Shown here piece by piece: positions 8,675 to 17,428 of a stretch of 64,000 bases of DNA. Both the position numbers and the translations under genes were made by a program. The notes beneath the pieces were generated by a model. That model was given only the letters and a program-made list of their open reading frames with translations. It had not been told where the DNA came from and did no database searches. Source of the DNA: Candidatus Proelusimicrobium excrementi. Its GTDB lineage: Bacteria; Elusimicrobiota; Elusimicrobia; Elusimicrobiales; Elusimicrobiaceae. How positions within the stretch are numbered: position 1 is the first letter of the stretch; the number at the start of each line of letters is the position of its first letter. Location: contig CAKUBV010000002.1 of NCBI GenBank assembly GCA_934643455.1, positions 62,001 to 126,000 of the forward strand, read 5' to 3'.

Positions 8675-9850
8675 CTAAAAGTAAATATCTAAAGCGTCTA
8701 TTCTTTTATTATCGTGCGTAAACGTTCTGAGGGATAATTTTCTGTCTATAATGCTGATATATGCAAAGTGCGGAGTTGCGTAATATTTGTTGCTCCAGTC
8801 ATTATTGTAAGAAGATTCCTCAAAGAATTTTCCGCTTCCGCCAACCGTTATATAAATCGGCCCGCTTTTGGCCGGTTCGGCGCGGTATATCGGTTTTGTT
8901 CTTTCATATGCGCCTTGGTGGCCTTGTATTACAAGGTTTACTTTTTGCGCTTCAAACAAAGGTGCCAAAACCTGGCTTAAGCGGTCTTCCTCTTTTCCGC
9001 TGGAGTATACGGGATGATGCATTACTACTATTTTCCATTTTCCTCCGGCGGTTTTCGCCAAAGAGTCCCTAAGCCAAGTATACTGCGGCGATTTTTGGTT
9101 TATCGCCGGCGCGGTTAGAGCGTCATACATATTGTTGGTGTCAATGAAAAGTATGCGGGCGTTGGCCGTGTCTATATAATAGTAATTCGGCGTTCCTTTG
9201 CTCCACGGCATGGAGTGAACCCTTTTGTAATTTGCGGCAAGGAAGCCTTTTCCGTCCGCGTTGGAACGGTTCTCTCCGTATTCTTCTTCGCCGAGCGCGA
9301 CTAAAAGCGGCGCATCGGATAAAACCTTTTGATATGGTTTAAAAAATTCTTCATCAGCGGCGGCTATGCTTCCGCCGGCGGCGATATCGCCCGTATGTAT
9401 CAAAAAGTCCGCCGGATGTTCGGCCATGCTTTGCGCCATGCGTCTTTTCATTTCGGCGGCGGTTCCCTGCGGATCGGCTGTATTGCCGACGACCAAAAAG
9501 TTGACTATTTTCCTTTCGGGCGTAAATAAAGTTCTGAATGTGCCTGTTTTTGCTTCCTGCACGCCGGTGCCGGAATTGTTTTCCACGTAAACTTTATAGC
9601 AGAATTTTGTATTCGGTATAAGCCCGTGCAGGGTAAGGGAGTGATTCCTTTTTCTTGAAGATATCGCCATCAGCTGGGAACATTTGCCTTCCGGTCCGTA
9701 TTCCACCCAAGCGGGGGAGGGCACGTCGGTAGTCCATTTGATTACGGCGGTGGTCTGCGCCGGATCTTCCACGAAAGGGCCTCTTTCAATTACGGCCGAG
9801 TTCAAAGCGGAAGCCAAAAATAAAGAAACGATAAAAAGGTGTTTTTTCAT
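8675..9850 (-). CDS. Exported purple acid phosphatase-like protein with degenerate metal site
   Basis: 391 residues: signal peptide (1-~18), an Fn3-like N-terminal domain (~20-107) and a calcineurin-like phosphoesterase domain (~115-390), the layout of purple acid phosphatases. Of the seven expected metal ligands, D155 (HTGDIAAG), H278 (MHHPVYSS) and H311 (GHQGAYER) remain. The first Asp is N123 (VVGNTAD), the Tyr position is A158, the GNHE motif is GEEE (187-190) and the last His is G313. A dinuclear centre of the usual kind seems unlikely, so it may bind metal differently or have a non-catalytic role. It stands alone, divergent from the barrel protein gene. Confidence 0.85.
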   Translation of the reverse strand: MKKHLFIVSLFLASALNSAVIERGPFVEDPAQTTAVIKWTTDVPSPAWVEYGPEGKCSQLMAISSRKRNHSLTLHGLIPNTKFCYKVYVENNSGTGVQEAKTGTFRTLFTPERKIVNFLVVGNTADPQGTAAEMKRRMAQSMAEHPADFLIHTGDIAAGGSIAAADEEFFKPYQKVLSDAPLLVALGEEEYGENRSNADGKGFLAANYKRVHSMPWSKGTPNYYYIDTANARILFIDTNNMYDALTAPAINQKSPQYTWLRDSLAKTAGGKWKIVVMHHPVYSSGKEEDRLSQVLAPLFEAQKVNLVIQGHQGAYERTKPIYRAEPAKSGPIYITVGGSGKFFEESSYNNDWSNKYYATPHFAYISIIDRKLSLRTFTHDNKRIDALDIYF

Positions 9851-9940
9851 ATTAATTAATTTTACTAAATTTAACTTGGGCGCGCTTTTTGGCTAAAATA
9901 GGTTTTTCTTCTCATAATTTTTTTGCTATTCTGTTAATAT

Positions 9941-10789
9941 ATGAAAAAACTTATTTCCATTTTTATTTTTGTTTTGACTTTAACGCCTGTTTTTGCGTTC
10001 AGCGTAGCGGATAACTACACTCACAATTCCAGGTTTTGGCGCAACAGCGCGGCAATATCTTTCGCTCCGGCGCGTCAGTTTTTTGTCGGTGCGGAGTTTG
10101 ACGTTACCGAACATAAGGATTTTGACAATCACATCTATGCTTTGCGAATGTCGTTTGGGTTTACGTACGATTCCCTTTCAATAAGGGCGGTGCCGTTCTT
10201 CCTGCCGGATAATGCAAACGGTTCCTGGGCATACGGCGGAAAGCTGATGTTTTCTTCCACGATTAAAATGAACGAGATTGACGGAACCGCTGCAGAGGGG
10301 TATTTAAGCGCGGGCATAGTGTCGCAGAAAGCGGACGTGCTTAAAAACGGCGTTCTTACGGAAAAGGATACCTTCGTCCAATCGGCGTATGAAGCCGGTT
10401 TGGTTTCCAACTTTTTTGGCGTTTATCTTTTTAACTTGTCGGGCAACGTATATCAGTATCTTTCCGGGCTGGAAGGCGTAAAGTCAATAAGGGGCGTTTT
10501 CAATCAGGCCGAACTCGCCGATTTGGGAACGATAGATTATATGCTGGGTTTGCCGAGGGCTTCCGGCGGGATTAAGGCCACTTGGCGTTCCGAGGAAAAC
10601 CGCGCGGAAACTTTTATTTCCTACCGCTATATTGGTATGCATGACGACGACCCCAGGCATTCTTTGCTTATGAGCACCAATGTTTTGGTAAGCGCGAAGG
10701 CTTCTTTGAGGCTTTCTTACAACCATGTGTTTATACCCAATCAAACGGATTCCGATATTTTCGGCGTGGGTTTGAGTTTGGGGCTGTGA
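9941..10789 (+). CDS. Outer-membrane beta-barrel protein, function unknown
   Basis: 282 residues with a signal peptide (MKKLISIFIFVLTLTPVFAF) followed by alternating hydrophobic/polar strands with many aromatic residues, for example FFVGAEFDVTEH, SFGFTYDSLSIRAVPFF and TFISYRYIGMH. The last strand ends SDIFGVGLSLGL, consistent with barrel insertion by BamA though it does not end in Phe. I do not recognise a specific family. It lies 9 nt before the histidine kinase gene and may share its transcript. Confidence 0.65.
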   Translation: MKKLISIFIFVLTLTPVFAFSVADNYTHNSRFWRNSAAISFAPARQFFVGAEFDVTEHKDFDNHIYALRMSFGFTYDSLSIRAVPFFLPDNANGSWAYGGKLMFSSTIKMNEIDGTAAEGYLSAGIVSQKADVLKNGVLTEKDTFVQSAYEAGLVSNFFGVYLFNLSGNVYQYLSGLEGVKSIRGVFNQAELADLGTIDYMLGLPRASGGIKATWRSEENRAETFISYRYIGMHDDDPRHSLLMSTNVLVSAKASLRLSYNHVFIPNQTDSDIFGVGLSLGL

Positions 10790-10798
10790 GAGGGTGTT

Positions 10799-11557
10799 AT
10801 GCCGCAGGATTTAAAAAACGATAAAAAGGTGGATCCGGCATCAAGAGTGCTTTCTTTGGTTTCGCACAAACTTAAAACGCCTCTTTCCATTATAAACGGA
10901 TATACCGAGGCCATTTTATCCCAGTTAAAGCCGGAAGAAAAAGATACTTTCAACGCCAAAGCTTTAAGCGATATAAGCAAACAGGGTGAAAAGCTTGCCA
11001 TACTGATAGATAAACTCGTTCGCTTCAGCGGAGTCAGCGATTTGTCCAAAGAGGACGTAAAAAAACAGGAAGTAAACGTTAAAGGTTTGTTTTCCTCCGC
11101 GGCGGCTTCCTGCATTTTAAGGGATGACGCTTTAAGCATAATGTCTTCCGACGCGACAATCCGCCGCCAAGGCCCCGCCATAGACATCAAATGCCCTGAA
11201 GACGCTCACATCTTCGCCGATAAAGCTTTGGTTTCTATAGCTTTGGAAGAACTGCTTGATAACTCCATAAAATTTAACAATAATACCGTAAAAAAGATAA
11301 AGCTTTTCTATTATGAAGAAGGCGATAAAAATATCCTTGCCGTAGCCGATAACGGCGTCGGAATTAAGGAAGAAGACATAAGCCTTATTTTTGAAAAGTT
11401 TTATCAGGTTGACGATTTCTTTACCGGTCAGATAGAAGGCTGGGGATTGGGGTTGGCTTTGGTCAAACTGATTATGAACGCCCATAACGGCACCATATCC
11501 GTACGTTCCCAGTACGGAATAGGGACTATAATTTCTTTAAGGTTTCCCAAACAATGA
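10799..11557 (+). CDS. Soluble sensor histidine kinase
   Basis: 252 residues comprising only a kinase core: H-box VSHKLKTPLSIINGYTE with His23 as the phospho-acceptor, N-box ALEELLDNSIKFNNN, G1 box VADNGVGIKEED, F-box IFEKFYQVDD and G2 box GWGLGLALVKL. No membrane segment, HAMP or sensor domain is present, so it is cytosolic and must sense through partners or the bilayer edge. No response regulator is encoded nearby, so it is an orphan here. Its TGA overlaps the next ATG by 4 nt. Confidence 0.92.
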   Translation: MPQDLKNDKKVDPASRVLSLVSHKLKTPLSIINGYTEAILSQLKPEEKDTFNAKALSDISKQGEKLAILIDKLVRFSGVSDLSKEDVKKQEVNVKGLFSSAAASCILRDDALSIMSSDATIRRQGPAIDIKCPEDAHIFADKALVSIALEELLDNSIKFNNNTVKKIKLFYYEEGDKNILAVADNGVGIKEEDISLIFEKFYQVDDFFTGQIEGWGLGLALVKLIMNAHNGTISVRSQYGIGTIISLRFPKQ

Positions 11558-12051
11558 CTTTGCCCCCGGAAGAAACTGTAAAACGGATGGCGGAGGAGAT
11601 TGAAAAATCTTCGTCTTCTTTGCGCGGTCTTAACGTTAAACTGCGCGGATATTATGACCGTTTGGAAGTTATTTATAAGCAATACCGCCGCCGCGTGCCG
11701 GTGAAAGACTTAAGCTTTCAGGAGGAATTCCGCGCCGCCGTGCTTGAGCTTAAAACTCTTGCCGACGAAAGCAATGATTTTTGGCAAGGCGTGCGCGCTT
11801 ATTTTAGGAGCCTTAACAAGGCGGAACTCGCGGACAACAGCCGCATGAATGTTAAACAGATGAATATAAGCGCATTGGCATTCAACCGTCAGGTGGACGA
11901 GCTTTATACAGTAGTCAAAAATATACAGACTTTGGCAAAAGATGTTCCTATGAGGCTCAACTGGTGGCTTTTGGAAGCATCCTGCGAGGACTTGACTAAA
12001 ATAACAAGCCGGGTATTATTTCTAATAAGGGATATGGAGAAATATTTATGA
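11554..12051 (+). CDS. Helical protein of unknown function, coupled to the histidine kinase
   Basis: 165 residues, mostly charged amphipathic helix with no signal peptide or membrane segment; heptad-like stretches occur at ~5-55 and ~105-160. No catalytic motif is recognisable. It overlaps the kinase gene by ATGA and the PerM-like gene by ATGA, so all three should be co-translated. A role as kinase partner or regulator is possible but is inferred only from position. Confidence 0.75.
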   Translation: MTLPPEETVKRMAEEIEKSSSSLRGLNVKLRGYYDRLEVIYKQYRRRVPVKDLSFQEEFRAAVLELKTLADESNDFWQGVRAYFRSLNKAELADNSRMNVKQMNISALAFNRQVDELYTVVKNIQTLAKDVPMRLNWWLLEASCEDLTKITSRVLFLIRDMEKYL

Positions 12052-13109
12052 AATCAGCGCCGCAAAAAAACAGTCTTCAAACGCTTGAAAGCGGCGTTGA
12101 CGTTTACAGAAAGATAAATACGGCCTGCCTTATATTGATAGCGGTCGTATGTCTTGTAGCCGCTCTTATTTATACAAAGAGCATACTTATACCTTTGGTA
12201 ATTTCCATTTTTATATACACCATGATAACGCCTCTTATAAGGTATTTAAGGTTCAGGACCAAATTTCCGCGCTGGCTGGCCATTATAGTCGCCGCCACGA
12301 TAGTTTTGGTGCCTTTGGTTCTTATCGTTATATTTATAAGCAATTCGATAAGCAATTTCGCGCAGAGCTTCGGCGTATATCAGGCCAAGCTGGTGGAATC
12401 TTTCAACCGCTTGGCGGATCTTATCCGCAGTTACAAAATACCCCTGCCCGATGATATGCTTGAGCTTAAAAGCCTGCAAACCATGCTTACCGGGCCCGGT
12501 TCTGTAAACTTTTTTAAGAGTTTGGGCGCAAACGCCGTAAAAGTGTTTTCTTACTTTTCAATGGTTGTAATTTTTGTGTTTTTTCTGCTTTTGGGTTCCG
12601 GCAGAGCAAAGATAACAAATGTCGTGATAAAAGAAATACAAAATAAAATTTCCGCATATCTTTATATACATATTATAGTTTCCATATTAACCGGCATTTG
12701 CATCGGTGTTGTATATTTTGCGGTGGGGCTGGAACTTTCTTTGATGTTCATAGTGGCTACGATAATGCTGAATTTTATACCTAACGTCGGTTCCATAATA
12801 GCGGTGCTTTTGCCTCTGCCGATAGCTTTAATGCAGTTTGGGCCTACGTCCAGCTTTTGGATAATACTTATAATACCCGCCTGTATGCAGTTTGTTATAG
12901 GCAGCATTTTGGAGCCGAAGCTTTTGGGCAGCGGTATGGATTTACACCCGGTTACGATAATAGGTTCTTTGGTTTTTTGGGCCTTGGTTTGGGGCGTGCC
13001 GGGCGCGTTTTTGGCCGTGCCTATGACGGCGGCGGTGCGAATAATTTTAAGCAAGATTGAGCCTACCCGCGCTTTTGCGGAGATTTTGTCGGGCCGCTTG
13101 CCTAAATAA
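12048..13109 (+). CDS. AI-2E family (PerM/YdiK-like) membrane transporter
   Basis: 353 residues with about eight membrane helices: one near 28-48, one ~52-72, one ~80-105, then a soluble stretch (~110-165) and a C-terminal bundle. The family signature appears as MLNFIPNVGSIIAVLLPLPIAL and LHPVTIIGSLVFWALVWGVPGAFLAVPMT (read in parts). Members export AI-2 or act in cation/proton exchange; the substrate here is not known. It ends the kinase operon; a dyad GTCTGAAC...GTTCAGAC lies shortly downstream (13113-13158). Confidence 0.9.
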   Translation: MKSAPQKNSLQTLESGVDVYRKINTACLILIAVVCLVAALIYTKSILIPLVISIFIYTMITPLIRYLRFRTKFPRWLAIIVAATIVLVPLVLIVIFISNSISNFAQSFGVYQAKLVESFNRLADLIRSYKIPLPDDMLELKSLQTMLTGPGSVNFFKSLGANAVKVFSYFSMVVIFVFFLLLGSGRAKITNVVIKEIQNKISAYLYIHIIVSILTGICIGVVYFAVGLELSLMFIVATIMLNFIPNVGSIIAVLLPLPIALMQFGPTSSFWIILIIPACMQFVIGSILEPKLLGSGMDLHPVTIIGSLVFWALVWGVPGAFLAVPMTAAVRIILSKIEPTRAFAEILSGRLPK

Positions 13110-13178
13110 CAGTCTGAACCCAGGGATCTGTTTTCTTTTGCGGGGGTAAAGTTCAGACGGCAGTAAAATAACAGTTAA

Positions 13179-13208
13179 TTGACTATCAGGCCTTAAGTCT
13201 GATATCAT
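13179..13208 (+). promoter_or_regulatory. Sigma-70-type promoter of the pal-cpoB-tolB operon
   Basis: TTGACT (13179-13184) and TATCAT (13203-13208) are separated by 18 bp, about 50 bp before the pal ATG. The match to TTGACA/TATAAT is good. A second possible -10 (TTATAA) lies near 13232. Confidence 0.6.
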
Positions 13209-13258
13209 TTATGTTATCAAAAAGAATTATGTTATAAAACTAACAGGAGAGAAACATA

Positions 13259-13777
13259 ATGAAAAACGTAATTAAGTTTATGCTCGTTTTTGCTTTGGCC
13301 GCCGGTTTGACCGCGTGCAGCAAGAACGTAAAAGACGATGCCGCCGCAGATAATGTGGGCACCGTAGGCGCAGTGGAAGAAATTTCCGCCGATGACACCA
13401 TCATCATTGAAGATGAAGAAGCCGCAATCGTGGTTGAAGCCGAAGCCGTCAACTTGGCCCCGGTATATTTCGCTTTGAACCAGTACACTCTTTCCAAAGA
13501 AGCGAGAGCCGTACTTGAAGCCAACGCCGAAATCCTTAAAGTAAAAGGCGTAAAAACGATTACCGTAGAAGGTAATTGCGACGACAGAGGCACCATCGCT
13601 TACAACATCGCTTTGGGCGATAAAAGAGCCAAAGAAGTAAAAGATTACTATGTAAAACTCGGTTTAAACGCCGACGAAGTTTACACAATCTCTTACGGTA
13701 AAGAAAGACCGGTCTGCACCGACAACACCAATGCGTGCTGGGCCAAAAACCGCAGAGCCGATACGGTAATCCAGTAG
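13259..13777 (+). CDS. pal: Peptidoglycan-associated lipoprotein (Pal/OmpA family)
   Basis: 172 residues. Signal peptide with lipobox LTAC (Cys at ~19), a short acidic linker, then an OmpA-like domain (~65-172): VYFALNQYTLSKEARAVLEANAEIL, TVEGNCDDRGTIAYNIALGDKRA, and the C-terminal NRRADTVIQ. These are the usual peptidoglycan-binding features. Pal anchors the outer membrane to peptidoglycan and works with TolB. GGAGAG precedes the start. First gene of pal-cpoB-tolB; tolQRA are not in the window. A cysteine pair in the C-terminal part (VCTDNTNACW) could form a disulfide. Confidence 0.93.
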   Translation: MKNVIKFMLVFALAAGLTACSKNVKDDAAADNVGTVGAVEEISADDTIIIEDEEAAIVVEAEAVNLAPVYFALNQYTLSKEARAVLEANAEILKVKGVKTITVEGNCDDRGTIAYNIALGDKRAKEVKDYYVKLGLNADEVYTISYGKERPVCTDNTNACWAKNRRADTVIQ

Positions 13778-13796
13778 TTTTTTGGGGGAGCTGACC

Positions 13797-14474
13797 ATGA
13801 AGATAAATAAAATAACGGCATTATCCGTTTTGGGGCTTGGCTCCCCTTTCTTTTTGTGCGGCTGCTTTGCCACGCAAGATGACGTAAAAGTCCTTAAAAC
13901 GCAGGTTGCGGCTTTGAACAAGACTTTGGAAAATCTCCAAAAGAACCAAGCCGGCCTGGACGTACAGATGGAAGACCTTATGAGTCAGCTCGTACAGTCT
14001 TCCGAAAACTTAAAAGATTTTGATTACAAACTGGATAATATTTCCACCAAATTGGATAATATTACCTCCGCATTGGAAAAGGACGGCTCGGATTATAAAA
14101 TGCCTCCGGGGGAGATTTACTCCCAGGCCAAATCCCAGCTGGACTCGGCGCAATACGCTTCCGCGGCCAAAGGCTTCGCTTTGTATATACAAAACGCGCC
14201 AAACGGCCAAAATATAGAAGAGTCTTACCTTTATCTCGCCCAGGCTTTGTTTAATTTGGAAGATTATCAAAAAGCGGCGGTTTCCTCCGCCACTTTGCTG
14301 GATAAATTCCCAAAAAGCAAACATACCGCCGCGGCGCGCATAATTTACGCACGCAGCATAATTCCTTTGGGCAAAAAAGACGAAGCTAAAAATTATCTTC
14401 AATCCGTAGTTCAGGATTATAAAGGCAGCACCGAAGCCGCCGAAGCCAAAAAACTTATCGGGGAAATAAAATAA
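13797..14474 (+). CDS. cpoB: CpoB/YbgF-like TPR lipoprotein of the Tol-Pal system
   Basis: 225 residues from the ATG at 13797 (GGGGGAG site 8 nt upstream), preferred over the TTG at 13782. The signal peptide ends at a lipobox-like LCGC, so it is probably a lipoprotein, unlike soluble E. coli CpoB. A coiled coil follows (~30-90), then TPR-like repeats (~105-220: YSQAKSQLDSAQYASAAKGF, ESYLYLAQALFNLEDYQKA, AARIIYARSIIPLGKKDEA). CpoB coordinates cell-wall synthesis with outer-membrane constriction. It lies 19 nt after pal and 2 nt before tolB. Confidence 0.9.
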   Translation: MKINKITALSVLGLGSPFFLCGCFATQDDVKVLKTQVAALNKTLENLQKNQAGLDVQMEDLMSQLVQSSENLKDFDYKLDNISTKLDNITSALEKDGSDYKMPPGEIYSQAKSQLDSAQYASAAKGFALYIQNAPNGQNIEESYLYLAQALFNLEDYQKAAVSSATLLDKFPKSKHTAAARIIYARSIIPLGKKDEAKNYLQSVVQDYKGSTEAAEAKKLIGEIK

Positions 14475-14476
14475 CA

Positions 14477-15775
14477 ATGAAATTTCTTAAATTTACGGCC
14501 GCATTTTTGTTGCTGCTGCCCGTTTTGTGTTTTGCCCGGGAAAGCGACGTTTATATAGGCCTTTCCGCAAAATACAATCCCAACGCTTTGCCAAAAATAG
14601 GCATGGCGCATTTCTTCGCCAAGAACGAAAACAGCGCGGAGGAAAAACAATCGGCTTCCCAGCTGGCTTCCGTAGTGCGTTCGGATCTGCTTCGTTCGCG
14701 TTATTTTGACGTTCAGGATAATCTGCCCAAGCCCGATTTAAACAATTTGGGGCCTTTGTTTTCCAAATACAGAAAGGAAGGCATAGATTATCTGCTGTTT
14801 GCGGAAATCGCGCAAAGCGCGGAAGGCCAGTGGGATATAAAGGCTTTCCTTTACGATACCGAATCTCAAAAAGCAATTTTGGCCAAAAATTTTAAAAGCA
14901 GTTCCAAAAGTTTAAGGCGCAGCGCGCATATGCTTGCGGACCAAATAGTCAAACTGCTTATTGGCAAACGCGGCATAGCTGATACGAGAATAGCCTTCGC
15001 AAATGATTCTACCGGCAGGAAAGAAATTTATATGGTTGATTATGACGGCTATAATCTTACCAAGCTTACCAGGGATAAATCAATTTCCCTTTTGCCGAGG
15101 TGGAGCTCCGATTCCAGCAAGATTTTTTATACCACTTACCGCCGCAAAAACCCGGACGTTTATTATATTGATTTGAAAGAAGGCAAAATCAAACCTTTAA
15201 TAAAAACGAGAGGCCTTAATTTGATAGGCGGCGTTTCGCCTGATGATAAAAGTTTGGTGCTTACGCTTTCTCGCGGTGAAAACCCCAATATTTACATAAA
15301 AGATTTGGACAGCGGCGTGATGCGCAGGCTTACCGATAAATACGGCGTGGACGGTTCGCCTTCCTTCTCGCCCGACGGCAAATATATAACTTTTATTTCA
15401 AACCGTTCCGGCAATCCCCAGGTTTACATCATGAATTTGGCCACTCAGGAAGCGCGCCGTATAACCAAATTCAACTGGACCGACAGCCCGCAGTGGTCCC
15501 CCAACGGCGATTGGATTGTTTTTTCCGGCAGGCAGGCGCCCAATCATCCGATAGATATTTTTATAACGGATATCACGGGCTCGCAGGTGCGCCAGCTTAC
15601 GGCCGACGCCGGCTGGAACGAGGACCCCACTTGGTCCCCCGACGGCAGATTTATAGCCTTTACCACAACGCGCGCCGGCAAACGCCAGATTTATATTATG
15701 GACGCCGACGGCAGCGCGCCGCATTTGATAGCCAATATAAGGGGCAATGCTTTTACGCCTAACTGGAGCAAATAA
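14477..15775 (+). CDS. tolB: Tol-Pal system beta-propeller protein TolB
   Basis: 432 residues: signal peptide (~1-20), N-terminal alpha/beta domain (~25-165) and a six-bladed propeller of WD40-like PD40 repeats (~170-432). The repeats are recognisable by SLLPRWSSDSSKIFYT, GSPSFSPDGKYITFIS, DSPQWSPNGDWIVFSG and EDPTWSPDGRFIAFTT. Periplasmic partner of Pal. Here it is the last gene of the operon, whereas the common order is tolB-pal-cpoB. A terminator follows at 15822. Confidence 0.95.
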   Translation: MKFLKFTAAFLLLLPVLCFARESDVYIGLSAKYNPNALPKIGMAHFFAKNENSAEEKQSASQLASVVRSDLLRSRYFDVQDNLPKPDLNNLGPLFSKYRKEGIDYLLFAEIAQSAEGQWDIKAFLYDTESQKAILAKNFKSSSKSLRRSAHMLADQIVKLLIGKRGIADTRIAFANDSTGRKEIYMVDYDGYNLTKLTRDKSISLLPRWSSDSSKIFYTTYRRKNPDVYYIDLKEGKIKPLIKTRGLNLIGGVSPDDKSLVLTLSRGENPNIYIKDLDSGVMRRLTDKYGVDGSPSFSPDGKYITFISNRSGNPQVYIMNLATQEARRITKFNWTDSPQWSPNGDWIVFSGRQAPNHPIDIFITDITGSQVRQLTADAGWNEDPTWSPDGRFIAFTTTRAGKRQIYIMDADGSAPHLIANIRGNAFTPNWSK

Positions 15776-15821
15776 CCAAACGGGCGGCCCGTAAACGCGG
15801 CTTTAAAATTTGTCTGACTTC

Positions 15822-15856
15822 GCGGCGGAGAATAAAATTTTCCGCCGCATTTTTAC
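15822..15856 (+). terminator. Rho-independent terminator after tolB
   Basis: GCGGCGGA (15822-15829) pairs perfectly with TCCGCCGC (15841-15848) around an 11-nt A/T-rich loop and is followed by ATTTTTA. Confidence 0.75.
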
Positions 15857-16034
15857 GCTTATTTTTCCGCATAATACCGCATTTGTTTTTGCTTTTGGGT
15901 TTGGTTCGCGTGGATTTCCCGGTTCTTGCGCGCAGGATATTGTTTGCAAAAGAAGCAAAATTTCCTAAAATCTAAATATTATATATATAATATATATATC
16001 AGCAGTATCAAAATTTTTTTTAGGAGTTTTGCCA

Positions 16035-16787
16035 ATGTCAAGAAAACCTTTCATCGCCGGTAATTGGAAAATGCACAATACCGTTGAAGAATCCGTAAAC
16101 CTCATTGAAGGTTTAAAAGCCGCCAAAAATAAAAACAACGCCGATATTATGGTGGCCCCCAGCTTTACCAGCATTAACGCCGTGGTAAAAGCTTCCGTCG
16201 GCACCGGTTTTAAAGTTGCCGCGCAGGATTGCTTTTATGAAGATAAAGGCGCGTTCACTTCACAGATTTCTCCCGTTCAGGTAAAAGGTGCGGGCGCAAC
16301 GCACGTAATTTTGGGCCACAGCGAAAGAAGAAGCCTGTTCGGCGATACCGATGAAATTTTAAATAAAAAAGTAGCCGCCGCTTTAAAACACGATTTGGTC
16401 GTCGTTTTTTGTGTAGGCGAAACTCTTGAGCAGAGAGAAAGCGGCAAAACCGAAGAAGTAATCAAAGGCCAGCTTGTCAACGGGCTTAAAGGTTTTACGG
16501 CGGAACAGCTTAAAGATATGGTCGTCGCTTACGAACCGGTTTGGGCTATCGGCACCGGCAAAACCGCCACTCCCGAGCAGGCTCAGGAAACTCATAAAGC
16601 GATAAGGGCCGTCCTTGCGGAAATGTTCGGCAAAGATTTCGCGGACGCTGTAAGGATTCTTTACGGCGGCAGCGTAAAAGCTGATAACGTAGACGCCATT
16701 ATGGCCAAGGAAGACGTTGACGGCGTGCTCGTGGGCGGGCAGGCTTTAATCGCTGAAAAATTCGTCAGAATTATCGACTATAATTAA
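16035..16787 (+). CDS. tpiA: Triosephosphate isomerase
   Basis: 250 residues from the ATG at 16035 (TAGGAG 8 nt upstream); a TTG at 16029 is in frame but less likely. Catalytic features: the Lys in AGNWKMHN, the His in LGHSERR, the Glu in AYEPVWAIGTGKTATP (with loop 6), and the phosphate-binding LYGGSVK. Interconverts DHAP and glyceraldehyde-3-phosphate in glycolysis. It follows an A/T-rich stretch (15963-16010) that probably holds the promoter, and heads the long same-strand run to lptD. deoC starts 2 nt after its stop, a metabolic pairing since DeoC yields glyceraldehyde-3-phosphate. Confidence 0.97.
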   Translation: MSRKPFIAGNWKMHNTVEESVNLIEGLKAAKNKNNADIMVAPSFTSINAVVKASVGTGFKVAAQDCFYEDKGAFTSQISPVQVKGAGATHVILGHSERRSLFGDTDEILNKKVAAALKHDLVVVFCVGETLEQRESGKTEEVIKGQLVNGLKGFTAEQLKDMVVAYEPVWAIGTGKTATPEQAQETHKAIRAVLAEMFGKDFADAVRILYGGSVKADNVDAIMAKEDVDGVLVGGQALIAEKFVRIIDYN

Positions 16788-16789
16788 TT

Positions 16790-17425
16790 ATGAATTTAGC
16801 AAAATATATAGATCACACCATACTTAAAGCCGTTGCGACCAAACAGGACGTAACCAAGCTTTGTGCGGAAGCGGCTCAGTACGGGTTTGCGTCGGTATGC
16901 GTGAATCCTTTTTGGGTAAGCTTGTGCGCCGATTTGCTTAAAGGCAGCGGCGTAAAAGTTTGTACGGTAATAGGTTTCCCTTTGGGCGCCAATGCAAGCA
17001 AGGTAAAGGCTTTTGAAGCCGAACTCGCGATAAAAGAAGGCGCGGACGAAGTTGATATGGTAATCAATATCGGCGCGCTTAAAAGCGGTATGCTTGACGT
17101 GGTAAAAGAAGATATCGCCGCCGTGCGCGAGGCAAGCAAAGGTAAAACGCTTAAGGTTATTATTGAAACTTCTTATCTTACCGAAGAGGAAAAGAAAACT
17201 GTCTGCAAAATTTGCGCCGAATGCGGCGTGGATTTTGTAAAAACTTCCACCGGATTTTCAGACGCGGGCGCTAAGGCCGAAGACGTAAAACTCATGGCCG
17301 AAGCTTCCGGCCTGGCCGTAAAGGCTTCCGGCGGAATCAGGGGCAAAGAAGACGCCCTTAAAATGATAGAAGCCGGCGCAAGCAGGCTCGGCACAAGCGC
17401 GGGTGTTAAAATAGTTGCGGATTAG
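16790..17425 (+). CDS. deoC: Deoxyribose-phosphate aldolase
   Basis: 211 residues, usual for the short bacterial class. Motifs: YIDHTILK at the start, CVNPFWV, VIGFPLGAN, the DEVDMVINIG strand with the catalytic Asp, and the Schiff-base Lys in FVKTSTGFS. It cleaves deoxyribose-5-phosphate to acetaldehyde and glyceraldehyde-3-phosphate, linking deoxynucleoside salvage with tpiA just upstream. 3 nt separate it from the DnaA-like gene. Confidence 0.97.
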   Translation: MNLAKYIDHTILKAVATKQDVTKLCAEAAQYGFASVCVNPFWVSLCADLLKGSGVKVCTVIGFPLGANASKVKAFEAELAIKEGADEVDMVINIGALKSGMLDVVKEDIAAVREASKGKTLKVIIETSYLTEEEKKTVCKICAECGVDFVKTSTGFSDAGAKAEDVKLMAEASGLAVKASGGIRGKEDALKMIEAGASRLGTSAGVKIVAD

Positions 17426-17428
17426 CTT

